The translations under genes and the position numbers were made by a program. Below, in pieces: positions 26,928-34,843 of a stretch of 64,000 bases of DNA (its first letter is position 1; each line of letters begins with the position of its first letter). The DNA lies in assembly GCA_024233305.1 (NCBI GenBank), contig JACKPV010000035.1:62001-126000 (forward strand). The letters are read 5' to 3'. Source of the stretch: Verrucomicrobiales bacterium. GTDB taxonomy: Bacteria; Verrucomicrobiota; Verrucomicrobiia; Limisphaerales; J093. The notes under the pieces are model-generated. The model was not told the DNA's origin and did no database searches. It was given only the letters and a program-made list of their open reading frames with translations.

Positions 26928-28265
26928 TCAGACGCGGCGCTTCAAGTGGAGGTCGGCGGCCGCGTCATCCACAAACCGCTCCGCCTTCGGGTCCCATCTC
27001 AGCTTGCGGTCCATGCGCGTCGCGATGTCGCTGAGGTGGCACAGGATGTCGGCGTGAACGGCGTCCTCAATGGGACAGATCGCAGGCCGGCGCGAGCGGA
27101 TCGAATCGAGGAAATTGCCGACGTGGTTGGCGCTCTTGACGAGTTGGACGGCGCCCTCGGTCGCGTGGTCCTCGACCAGGTCTTCCGGCGAGGTTCGGAT
27201 TTGGGTGCGATCCACCATGATCCAGCCGTCGGTTCCTTCGAAGCCGGTCCCGTGGTCGACGATCTTGCCGTATTTCTGCTGCCAGGGAGCGAGGTCGTTC
27301 AGGGGGGAAGCCCCGGCGCCGTTGGGGGCGCCGCGGTATTCCATGGTGACCCCGTCGGCAAACCGGAAACGGACGTCCCAGGCCACCGAAGTGTTGCAGG
27401 CGCCCTGGGTCGGGATGTCACCGCGCCCCTCGATTTCCATCGGTCCGTTCATCATCGCGGGGTGGCCCCAGCAGGCGATGTCCAGGGGGTGAACTCCCCA
27501 GCCCGCGATGAAGCCCAGGGCGTAGTCGTAATTGTACCACCACGTCTTCCAGGCGCCGTCCTCGTCATAGGCCTTGCCCAGGGTGTAGGGCGTCTTCGGC
27601 GCGGCGCCGAGCCAGGTCGGGTAATCCAGATCCTTCGGCGGATCCATCGGGGCGGTGGAGCCTCCCGGGCGGCTGGCGGCGCACCAAACCGTGATGTGCT
27701 TCAGTTTGCCAATGCGCCCGTTGCGCACCAATTGACAGGCCTGACGGAACTGCGCGCTGGAACGTTGCTGCGTGCCGAACTGAAAGATGCGCTGCCGCGC
27801 CTGACACACCCGGCGCAATGCCTGGTCGTCCTCGACCGACAACCCCATCGGTTTCTCGAGGTACATGTCCTTGCCGCTCTCGGCGGCGGCGATGGCGACC
27901 GGCACATGCCAGTGGTCGGGGGTGGCGATCAGGACGGCGTCAATGTCCCGGCGCTCCAGCAGATCCTGGAAGAAGTGATGGACGGCGGCGGTTTTCTCCT
28001 GGTAGGCGTCGTGGACCATCTTTACGGCCGCCGCAAGATTGCGACCCGAGATGTCCGACAGGGCGATGACCCGGCAGGCGGGGTTGCGCAGGAAATTGCT
28101 CATGACGCCGCGCCCCTGCGGCCCGACCCCGATGCATCCGACGGCGATGCGGTTGGACGGGGCGTTTTGCCCGAGGACCGAGGACGGCACCAGGGCCGGC
28201 ATCGCCGGGGTGACGGCGGCGGCGCCCAGAGTCCGCTTCAAGAAGCTGCGGCGCGATTGTTGCAT
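26928..28265 (-). CDS. Tat-exported Gfo/Idh/MocA family oxidoreductase
   Basis: 445 residues. The twin-arginine signal is SRRSFLKRTLGAAAVTPAMP at the N-terminus. The Rossmann motif is IAVGCIGVGPQGRGVMSNF, followed by ATPDHWHVPVAIAAAESGKD and the family Lys in YLEKPMGLSVEDDQ. The C domain has GWGVHPLDIACWGHPAMMNG and a substrate-loop Arg/Tyr region. The ATG at 28265 (MQQSRRSFLK) is preferred because the extra 15 in-frame codons upstream would push the twin-arginine motif too far in. Probable periplasmic NAD(P)-linked oxidoreductase acting on a sugar; substrate unknown. It resembles the gene at 10829-12187 in architecture but is clearly diverged. The downstream gene is the small membrane protein, 32 bases away. 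Confidence 0.9.
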   Translation of the reverse strand: MQQSRRSFLKRTLGAAAVTPAMPALVPSSVLGQNAPSNRIAVGCIGVGPQGRGVMSNFLRNPACRVIALSDISGRNLAAAVKMVHDAYQEKTAAVHHFFQDLLERRDIDAVLIATPDHWHVPVAIAAAESGKDMYLEKPMGLSVEDDQALRRVCQARQRIFQFGTQQRSSAQFRQACQLVRNGRIGKLKHITVWCAASRPGGSTAPMDPPKDLDYPTWLGAAPKTPYTLGKAYDEDGAWKTWWYNYDYALGFIAGWGVHPLDIACWGHPAMMNGPMEIEGRGDIPTQGACNTSVAWDVRFRFADGVTMEYRGAPNGAGASPLNDLAPWQQKYGKIVDHGTGFEGTDGWIMVDRTQIRTSPEDLVEDHATEGAVQLVKSANHVGNFLDSIRSRRPAICPIEDAVHADILCHLSDIATRMDRKLRWDPKAERFVDDAAADLHLKRRV

Positions 28266-28440
28266 GCCAGGATAAGAGCATTCCGCGCCGCGGCTGCCAA
28301 GCTCGTTCACCGCCTGCGCCGGCGAAAGTCACGCTTGCTGCAGGATGAAATGCGCCGTCCCAAAAAGCTGCGGTGCGCCCGCGGCGCTGCCAACAACCGG
28401 GAGTGGCGTGGGGGCTTGCGGCGCGTGGCCGTCGGTGCGG

Positions 28441-31400
28441 TCAGCCGCCGCCATCCGCCTTCGCGCCGGGGTGGCCGACGGCGAGGCTGCGAACCCCATG
28501 GGCCACGGCGGTTTCCGTCCTGCTGCCGTCGGGCCAGTGGACCTCGATGGCGACGGGAGGTTCCGGCACACCGAACACTTGAGTGCTTCCATCCTGCGAC
28601 CAGTAACCGCTGCCGGCGTGAATTTCCCGAACGGGGCCGGGGTGGTCCTTGAAGCGCAGGCGGAGCGTGGCCCCGACGCCGTGGGGGTTTTCCGGGTGGC
28701 CCTCGATGCTTACCCGCAAACCGGGACGCGCCCCACGGTTGTGGAACAGGCGGGTCGCGGCCCCGTTCTGGGTGACCACCAGGTCCAGGCGACCGTCCGC
28801 ATCGTAGTCGGCGACGGCTGCCCCGCGTTGTTCTCCATAGATCGCAATCCCGCTGCGCTCTGCGCCGAGCGGACGGAATCCGCCCCGGCCATCGCCGAGC
28901 AACCACAGTCCCCGACCCGCGTCGTAGCGCGGGGTGCCCGCGCTGGTGGGGAAGAAGTTCTGGGCCAGGAAAAGGTCCTCCGCCCCGTCCCCGTCGGCGT
29001 CCCCCACGGCGATTCCGAACACCGGCGCCAGCTGCGCTTCGACCGGCAGCGCCCGCGGCTCGAAATGGTCCCCGCGGTTCAGAAACAGGGTTGATTCGAG
29101 CCAGTTCACCTCCCACGTCCGGGCGGCTGCCAGCTGTTCGCCGAGGACCTTCTCGATGGCGGCGGACGCGAAGGCGCGATGGGTGGAGAAGCGTTCCCGC
29201 AGGAAGGGCAGCGGAACGCTCAGGGCGTCCAGTTGACGTTCCGGCACAAAGGCCCCCAGCGGCGGATCGTAGTGGGACTCGATGACCTCGACGATTCCGT
29301 TCTCGTTCAAGTCGCCGTAGTACACGTGCAAGGGTTGCTGGCGGTGCCGCTCATACTTTGTGTTGCGGCCGAAGTTGCCGGCCACGATGTCCAGTCGGCC
29401 GTCCCCGTCGAAATCACCGGTGGTCACGCTGTTCCACCATCCCGTGCAGGCCTCGAGTCCGAGGCGCCGGGTGGCATCGGCCAGCCGCCCTCGATCGTTC
29501 AGAAGGACGCGCACGGGTCCCCACTCGCAGGCCAGCACCAGGTCCGCATCGCCGTCGCCATCCACGTCGCTGAAGACCGCCCCGCTGACCAGGCCGATCG
29601 ACTGGAGGACCGCGGCGTTGGCCGCATCCGGTTCCAACCGGCCGGTCTGGTTGCGGAACAGCCGGGAATCCGCCGCCTCCGGGTAGCGTCCGGGGATCAC
29701 GCGTCCCCCGACGAACAGGTCCAGGTCCCGGTCGCCGTCAAGGTCGGCCAGCGCGAGTGGCCCGGCACTGGCGCTCCACGCCGGGATCCGGTCCCCGACC
29801 TGCTCGGTGGCGGGTTCATGGAGGCGGACGGCGGACCCGGCCTCCAGTCCGTCTTCATAACTGGCCGAGCCCACGAGCAGCGCGGGGGTTCCGGTGGGGC
29901 GCGGCCAGCCGAGGGCGGTGGTTTGATCGCGAGTGAGCCGCGGTTCGAGCGCGGCGGTCCCAAGGGGGATGAAGCCGCCCTGGCCGTCGTTGCGCCAGGC
30001 GGCAAGCCGACCGCCCTTGCCCCCGGGAATGACGAGGTCTTCGCGGCCATCCTGATCGAGGTCGAACCAGGTGGCGCCCGGACCCGACTGGCTCAGCTTG
30101 TTCGGCAGCAAAGGCTGGCGGGCGAAGTCGTCGAACGGGTCGTCGTGGTGCGCATGCCGGATGCGGTCGCTGACATCCTCGAAGAGGGGAGGCTCGGTGG
30201 GGGATGGATTCGTCGTGGCCGCGGTCGCGGGCGTCGTGGCCTCCGTTTCGCTGATTTCGTAGAGGTGGTTGGGCTGGACGTTGGGGACCACGCTCACGGC
30301 GCCGCTACGCCAGGTGACCTCGAGGTGCAGGCCCGGCTGCCCGCTGCCGGCGGCGAACGAGACGAGCGCCTCGTCCCCGGCGAGGTAACGACCGCCGCCG
30401 ATGAGTTCGCGCGATTGGGGCGGCACCCCATCCCCGCTCAATCGCAGGCGCGCCCCGATGCCCCGGGTGTTGGGCGCCCGGCCGCGCAGCCGCACGGCGA
30501 TGCGCGGGGCGGGAGAGTTGTTGCGGAGCAGGAACGGCGCGCCGTTGAGATTGTTGACCACCACGTCGAGGTCGCCGTCGTTGTCGAGATCGGCGAGGGC
30601 CATGCTGCTGGAAATGCCTTTCAGCCCGAAGCCCCAGCTCGCACCGGTCTCCTCGAAGGTCAGATCGCCGCGGTTGCGAAACGCGAGGTTCGCCGTGTCC
30701 TGGCGGGGAAACATGCGCCGGGCCGAAAAGATCTCCGCGTCGGACATCCGTCGCCGGGCCCGCAGCGCCTGCAAGCGCTCGACCACGTCGAGATCGCGCG
30801 CCGCCCGTTCCATGCCGTTGCAGGCAAGCACGTCCTCCCAGCCGTCCAGGTCGACGTCGAGGAAGATGCAGGACCAGGACCATTCGGCCGCTTCGAGACC
30901 GCTCAGCTGCGCGATCTCCGCGAAGGTGGTGTCGCCGCGGTTGAGGAACAGGGTGTTCAACTCGTACTGCGGGCGCTCGTCGATCACGCCGGGGATGCCG
31001 CTCAGGAGCGGCAGCGTCCGCATGAAGAGCATGCGTTCCCGGTGATCCCGGCTCATCATGTCGAGTACCAGAAAATCCGGATGGCCGTCGCGGTTGATGT
31101 CCGCGAAGTCCACGGCCATTGAGGACATGCAGCTCTTGCGCTGGGCCAGCCGGGGCAGCAAGCGGAAGACGCCTTCTCCCTGGTTGATCCAGAAGCGGTC
31201 CTCGGTTTCGAAATCGTTGCAGACGTAAAGGTCGGGCAGGGTGTCGCCGTTCACGTCCCGAAACGTCGCCGTGAGGCCCCAGTCGCGTGGCTCGGCGGCC
31301 AGCGGGCGTCCGTCCTCGTCGAGGAAGCCGCCGCCGGTGAAGGCGACCGCAACGAAGTTCGTGCCGCCTCGATTGCGATAGAGCCGGTCCGGCTCGCCGA

Positions 31401-32181
31401 GTTCCTGAATCCGGCCGGCCGCGTCGATGAGGAAGCGATTGGTAAGCGCGGGATCCGTCACGGGGCGTCCATCGAGCGTTTCCAGCGCGGGTCGCCCGTT
31501 CACCGTCTGGAAGGTGGCGCGCGCGTTTGGAATGTCCATGAGCGCGGTGGTCCGATAGTTGGCCAGATACAGATCGAGAAAGCCGTCGCCGTCGTAATCC
31601 GCCAGGGCGACCGACGTGCCGCCACGGGCGTCGTTCAGCGGGGTGGAGATTTCGCCGAACCGGCCGGCGCCGTCGTTGAAGAGCAGGCGGGTGCCGCCAC
31701 CCACCGAGTTGACGATCAGGTCGAGGTCGTCATCCCCATCCAGATCCGCGAAGGCCACGCCCGTCGACAGCAGGTCGGGGCAGGCGGCGCCTCCCGCCGC
31801 GGGGACGGCTTCGAAGCGCCAGTTCCCGAGGTTCCGATAAAGCGCGTTCGGTCCGTCGAGGCGGGCGAAATAGAGGTCGCAGCGGCCGTCGCCATCGACA
31901 TCCCCCGCGGTGACGCCCGCTCCGTTCAGGAGGATCTGGTTGGTGAGGTGCCGGCGTTCCGGCAGCGTGTTGGTGAAAGTGATTCCGGTCGTCCGCGGGG
32001 CGAGCGCAGTGAATCCCGGCTTGCCGTTCGCCGCCACCGTAAGTGGCTTGCTCCGGCCCGCTGCGAGCGGTTGCCAGCCCATGCTCCAGGCGGCGCCCGC
32101 CGAGCAGGCCCAGACGCCGGCAACCATCCCCAACGTGCGGATCGCCACGCCCTTGTGTCGCCTTGTCGCACCCGCCGACAT
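28441..32181 (-). CDS. Exported FG-GAP/VCBS repeat protein with two ASPIC/UnbV domains
   Basis: 1246 residues. The N-terminal signal region is IRTLGMVAGVWACSAGAAW. Two tandem halves each have FG-GAP/VCBS beta-propeller blades with calcium-loop DxDGDG motifs (GDVDGDGRCDLYFARLDGPN; ADLDNDGDLDVVVNNLNG; SDVDGDGDADLVLACEWGP; GDADGDGAEDLFLAQNFF). Each half ends in an ASPIC/UnbV domain: about residue 640-750 (GIGARLRLSGDG, GGGRYLAGDEALVSFAAG) and about 1160-1235 (VGATLRLRFKD, SGYWSQDGSTQVFGV). Such proteins are abundant in Verrucomicrobiota and Planctomycetota and are thought to act at the cell surface, but the function is unknown. The ATG at 32181 was chosen because it sits just before the signal; the frame is open upstream to 32370. 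Confidence 0.85.
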   Translation of the reverse strand: MSAGATRRHKGVAIRTLGMVAGVWACSAGAAWSMGWQPLAAGRSKPLTVAANGKPGFTALAPRTTGITFTNTLPERRHLTNQILLNGAGVTAGDVDGDGRCDLYFARLDGPNALYRNLGNWRFEAVPAAGGAACPDLLSTGVAFADLDGDDDLDLIVNSVGGGTRLLFNDGAGRFGEISTPLNDARGGTSVALADYDGDGFLDLYLANYRTTALMDIPNARATFQTVNGRPALETLDGRPVTDPALTNRFLIDAAGRIQELGEPDRLYRNRGGTNFVAVAFTGGGFLDEDGRPLAAEPRDWGLTATFRDVNGDTLPDLYVCNDFETEDRFWINQGEGVFRLLPRLAQRKSCMSSMAVDFADINRDGHPDFLVLDMMSRDHRERMLFMRTLPLLSGIPGVIDERPQYELNTLFLNRGDTTFAEIAQLSGLEAAEWSWSCIFLDVDLDGWEDVLACNGMERAARDLDVVERLQALRARRRMSDAEIFSARRMFPRQDTANLAFRNRGDLTFEETGASWGFGLKGISSSMALADLDNDGDLDVVVNNLNGAPFLLRNNSPAPRIAVRLRGRAPNTRGIGARLRLSGDGVPPQSRELIGGGRYLAGDEALVSFAAGSGQPGLHLEVTWRSGAVSVVPNVQPNHLYEISETEATTPATAATTNPSPTEPPLFEDVSDRIRHAHHDDPFDDFARQPLLPNKLSQSGPGATWFDLDQDGREDLVIPGGKGGRLAAWRNDGQGGFIPLGTAALEPRLTRDQTTALGWPRPTGTPALLVGSASYEDGLEAGSAVRLHEPATEQVGDRIPAWSASAGPLALADLDGDRDLDLFVGGRVIPGRYPEAADSRLFRNQTGRLEPDAANAAVLQSIGLVSGAVFSDVDGDGDADLVLACEWGPVRVLLNDRGRLADATRRLGLEACTGWWNSVTTGDFDGDGRLDIVAGNFGRNTKYERHRQQPLHVYYGDLNENGIVEVIESHYDPPLGAFVPERQLDALSVPLPFLRERFSTHRAFASAAIEKVLGEQLAAARTWEVNWLESTLFLNRGDHFEPRALPVEAQLAPVFGIAVGDADGDGAEDLFLAQNFFPTSAGTPRYDAGRGLWLLGDGRGGFRPLGAERSGIAIYGEQRGAAVADYDADGRLDLVVTQNGAATRLFHNRGARPGLRVSIEGHPENPHGVGATLRLRFKDHPGPVREIHAGSGYWSQDGSTQVFGVPEPPVAIEVHWPDGSRTETAVAHGVRSLAVGHPGAKADGGG

Positions 32182-32339
32182 GCGGGTCAGTATGGAAGCC
32201 GGGGCAACGAGAGGCAAGGGACATCCCTGGTCAGAGGGCCTGCGGCGGGGGACGGGGGACCCGGCGAGGGGGTGGGGAGCCACCGGCGGGGCGCCTGCCG
32301 CATACTCCCCCGGCAGCAACGGGCATCGTTCGCCTTTCC

Positions 32340-33779
32340 TCAGTGCGCGTCCGGCCGGTGCCTGCGCCACGCCAGGAGGCCCAGGAGGACGAGGCCCGTC
32401 AGGGGGACCGTGCCCGCGGGTTCCGGGATGGCCGTGATCTTCCAGATCCTGCCCGATGGGGCTCCCGACAGGCCCCCGGCGCTCGCAAGATCGGCGACGA
32501 ACAGGGCGTCGTCCGTCGCCAGCAACGAATCCGGGTAGCCCAGTCCGGACTGTTGCCCGCGGAGAAACTCGAAATACTCGCCGGTGTCGGGATCGAAGAA
32601 CAGGACGCCATTTTCTTCGTTGTCGACGCCCGTGGTGCCGGTGCGGCCATGGAAGGCGATGAAGAGCCCATCATTCAGCCCCGCGGGAAAGCCCATCGGA
32701 GAAAAGGCCAGATCGGCCGCGCCCTCGGACTCCTTCCCGTCGGGCGCCGGGATCGGCTGGATGGCAAGCAACGGCGCCGCCGCCGGATCGCCCACTTGGT
32801 TGCCCGTCCGATACTCGATGTAACTGTCGGGAAACCCGAAATCCGGCAGGGCGGTTCCGATGTCGGCCGCCGCGATGCGATTGAGTTCGTCAGCGCTCAC
32901 CGGTTCGGAGGGGTCCAGAAGTCCATCGAAGCCGTTGTCAGTAAGCCAGAGGTCGCCGGTTGAGGGTTCGAACGCAAGTCCGAAGGCGTTGCGCAGCCCG
33001 GACGCGATCTGAATCAGATCCGCCGCTGCCACCCCTGCGCCGCCTGGCGCCAGGGTGAACTTGTAGACCGAATCGGCCGCCAGCCCGGAGGCATTCAGCA
33101 ATCCGGTGGCGCTGATGGTGTCCACCGTCGCGAGGCTGTTGTAGCGGGCGCCCACATTGAAGAACACATCGCGAGCCGCGGGATTGCCGGGAGAGGGTCG
33201 CACCCCCAACGTGAGGAACCGATGCGACCAGGGGGCCGGAAAGGAAAAATTGACCGCCCCCACCTGGCTGAAACTCAAACCGGCCCCGGCGTCCCGACCC
33301 AGCACCAGGATCGAAGGGCCGGTGGCCACGAGCAGGTGATCGCCGGCGAAACGGATGGCCGTGGCGGGTCCGGGGGCAGGCGCGGAAAACACACTCTGCC
33401 CGGGGCCGTCCGCCACGCCGTTGTTATCCGCGTCCACGAACCGCAGGATCTCGACCGTCGAGGAGAACAGGCTGCCGCCCGGGGCGACCGGGGGACTGGT
33501 GGCCACCAGCACGGAGCCGTCGGCCATGGACTGCATGGAATAGGGGAAACTCAGTCCCGAGACGAATTCGGTGATCTTGAAGCGTCCTGGGTCGATGGCG
33601 GGATCCGCGCCCAGCGAGAGGGCGAGCGCCGCGCCGGGATGGAAGCGAAGGCTCGCGGCGCAGATGCAGAGCGGCAGGATCAGACGCCGGCCGCCTCCTC
33701 GTTGCGTTCCCCGTGCGGCAAGTTCAGAATCGTGATCCCGTCGACGGGCCGCAGATTTTGGTACGGTTGCTCCTTGCAT
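32340..33779 (-). CDS. PEP-CTERM-anchored beta-propeller (glucose/sorbosone dehydrogenase-like) protein
   Basis: 479 residues. An Arg-rich leader and signal (RRLILPLCICAASL) are followed by a beta-propeller resembling NHL/PQQ-type sugar dehydrogenases (FVSGLSFPYSMQSMADGSVL, FAGDHLLVATGPSILVLG, GLAFEPSTGDLWLTDNGFDG, FSPMGFPAGLNDGLFIAFHG). The C-terminus is a PEP-CTERM sorting signal: AIPEPAGTVPLTGLVLLGLL then AWRRHR. It should be exported and handled by an exosortase, which is not seen in the window. True dehydrogenase activity is uncertain, since I cannot confirm the PQQ ligands. The ATG at 33779 leaves a long basic leader; an internal start closer to the hydrophobic core is possible. Confidence 0.78.
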   Translation of the reverse strand: MQGATVPKSAARRRDHDSELAARGTQRGGGRRLILPLCICAASLRFHPGAALALSLGADPAIDPGRFKITEFVSGLSFPYSMQSMADGSVLVATSPPVAPGGSLFSSTVEILRFVDADNNGVADGPGQSVFSAPAPGPATAIRFAGDHLLVATGPSILVLGRDAGAGLSFSQVGAVNFSFPAPWSHRFLTLGVRPSPGNPAARDVFFNVGARYNSLATVDTISATGLLNASGLAADSVYKFTLAPGGAGVAAADLIQIASGLRNAFGLAFEPSTGDLWLTDNGFDGLLDPSEPVSADELNRIAAADIGTALPDFGFPDSYIEYRTGNQVGDPAAAPLLAIQPIPAPDGKESEGAADLAFSPMGFPAGLNDGLFIAFHGRTGTTGVDNEENGVLFFDPDTGEYFEFLRGQQSGLGYPDSLLATDDALFVADLASAGGLSGAPSGRIWKITAIPEPAGTVPLTGLVLLGLLAWRRHRPDAH

Positions 33780-34015
33780 TGAATCAGACGTCCGCGCGGC
33801 GGACCGGTTTGGATTAGGTTCGTGCGACTTCCTACGGACTGTCCGCGGCGTTGGCAAGAGGAAACCGGCGCTGGTCGGTTCCCCGCGCATGACTTGGTGT
33901 GAGGGAGGACTCCGTGACAGCCAGCCGCGAAGGCGGGACGAACAGGAACACCTGCCCCGGAACCCGGGGGGCCCTCACTTCTCATCCTGCTCCGCTTCTG
34001 CCGCTACCGCAGCCG

Positions 34016-34037
34016 CGCCGGGGCGGCGTTTTTTTTT
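34016..34037 (+). terminator. Intrinsic terminator in the leader upstream of glutaredoxin
   Basis: The stem CGCCG-GGG-CGGCG (34016-34028) is followed directly by nine T (34029-34037) on the plus strand. No rightward gene ends upstream of it; the gene to the left is transcribed the other way. It therefore lies in the 5' region of the glutaredoxin gene, 62 bases before its ATG, and could act as an attenuator or end a short leader transcript. The remainder of the 320-base gap 33780-34099 shows no coding sequence. Confidence 0.55.
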
Positions 34038-34099
34038 GCGTGCCGCCGTTGCGCAACCCGCGGAGCGTGGCATGGTTGTCGCCGTTGTGTGACTTGCTT

Positions 34100-34435
34100 A
34101 TGGCAGACTTGAAGATAATTGCTTATTTGAAGCCGACCTGTGGGTGGAGCCAGGGGGTGCGTGCGGTGCTGCGCAAACACAATCTGGCCTACGAGGATCG
34201 CGACATCATCAACGACCCGGCGCAACGCGAGGAGATGATCCGCAAGAGCGGGCAGACTCTCAGTCCGTGTGTCGAGGTCAACGGCAAGATGCTAGCCGAT
34301 GTAAGCGGCGACGAAGTTGAGGCGTATCTGGTTGCCAGCAAGCTGGTTGCGCCAAACGACCGACCCGCGGACGCCCCCACCAATGCAGGGTGTGCCGACG
34401 AATTCTCCCCGCCTGCCGCGATTCGATTCCGGTAG
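34100..34435 (+). CDS. Glutaredoxin-family protein
   Basis: 111 residues. A thioredoxin-fold glutaredoxin core starts at residue 4 (KIIAYLKPTCGWSQGVRAVL). The active site CGWS has a single cysteine (monothiol-like) within the usual first beta-alpha unit. The conserved cis-Pro is preserved in QTLSPCVEVNGKMLADVSGD, with an extra Cys just after it, followed by the GDEVEAYL helix. A 30-residue polar tail follows. It may act in glutathione-type or iron-sulfur chemistry; the monothiol site is compatible with cluster transfer, but that is inference. The ATG at 34100 is the start that gives a standard N-terminus. It is flanked by a leader terminator and a strong 3' terminator, so it is probably monocistronic. 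Confidence 0.85.
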   Translation: MADLKIIAYLKPTCGWSQGVRAVLRKHNLAYEDRDIINDPAQREEMIRKSGQTLSPCVEVNGKMLADVSGDEVEAYLVASKLVAPNDRPADAPTNAGCADEFSPPAAIRFR

Positions 34436-34461
34436 TTGGGGGTGGGTCTCTGTTTGGTTCG

Positions 34462-34494
34462 GCGGCCGGGACGGATGTCCCGGCCGCTTTTTTT
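34462..34494 (+). terminator. Strong rho-independent terminator of the glutaredoxin gene
   Basis: A perfect 11-bp stem (GCGGCCGGGAC, 34462-34472; GTCCCGGCCGC, 34477-34487) has loop GGAT and is followed by seven T (34488-34494). It begins 26 bases after the glutaredoxin stop codon. Confidence 0.93.
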
Positions 34495-34843
34495 CCGCCT
34501 GCCGCTTGCCTTGGGGTTGTCCGGGTCCCCTTCCACTTTGGGGGCTGTCTGGCCCGTCCGGGTCCCCGCGGCCCGTTGCCCCGTCGGTTGGCTGCCCGCC
34601 CCGAACCGGCGCCGGCCCGGTTGGCTGCTCCTTCGGCAGCGCCATGCGTCGCAGACTTTCGTTGTCCGAGGGCCGGGCAGACGATAAGTTGGCCCCGTTC
34701 CCGGGCTTTCGGTGAGCGCCGTCGCAAATCACCGTCGGCCTGCTGGACCGCATCCGATCGAGCCGGCGGAGTGCGAGCCGTTGGCTGCGTCGGCGGCTGG
34801 TCGCGGGACTGACGATCATCGTCTGAATGAAGAAAGCACGATC
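34495..34843. other. Intergenic region, no gene seen
   Basis: The 349 bases between the glutaredoxin terminator and the FAD oxidoreductase start are GC-rich. Open frames here run through but show no protein-like composition or motif. The promoter for the downstream gene must lie here; no clear -35/-10 pair was found. Confidence 0.5.

Noticed and set aside
34410..34440. A GATTCGATTCC sequence resembling a tRNA T-loop near the glutaredoxin 3' end
   Set aside because: There are no flanking tRNA stems, and it is within the glutaredoxin coding tail.
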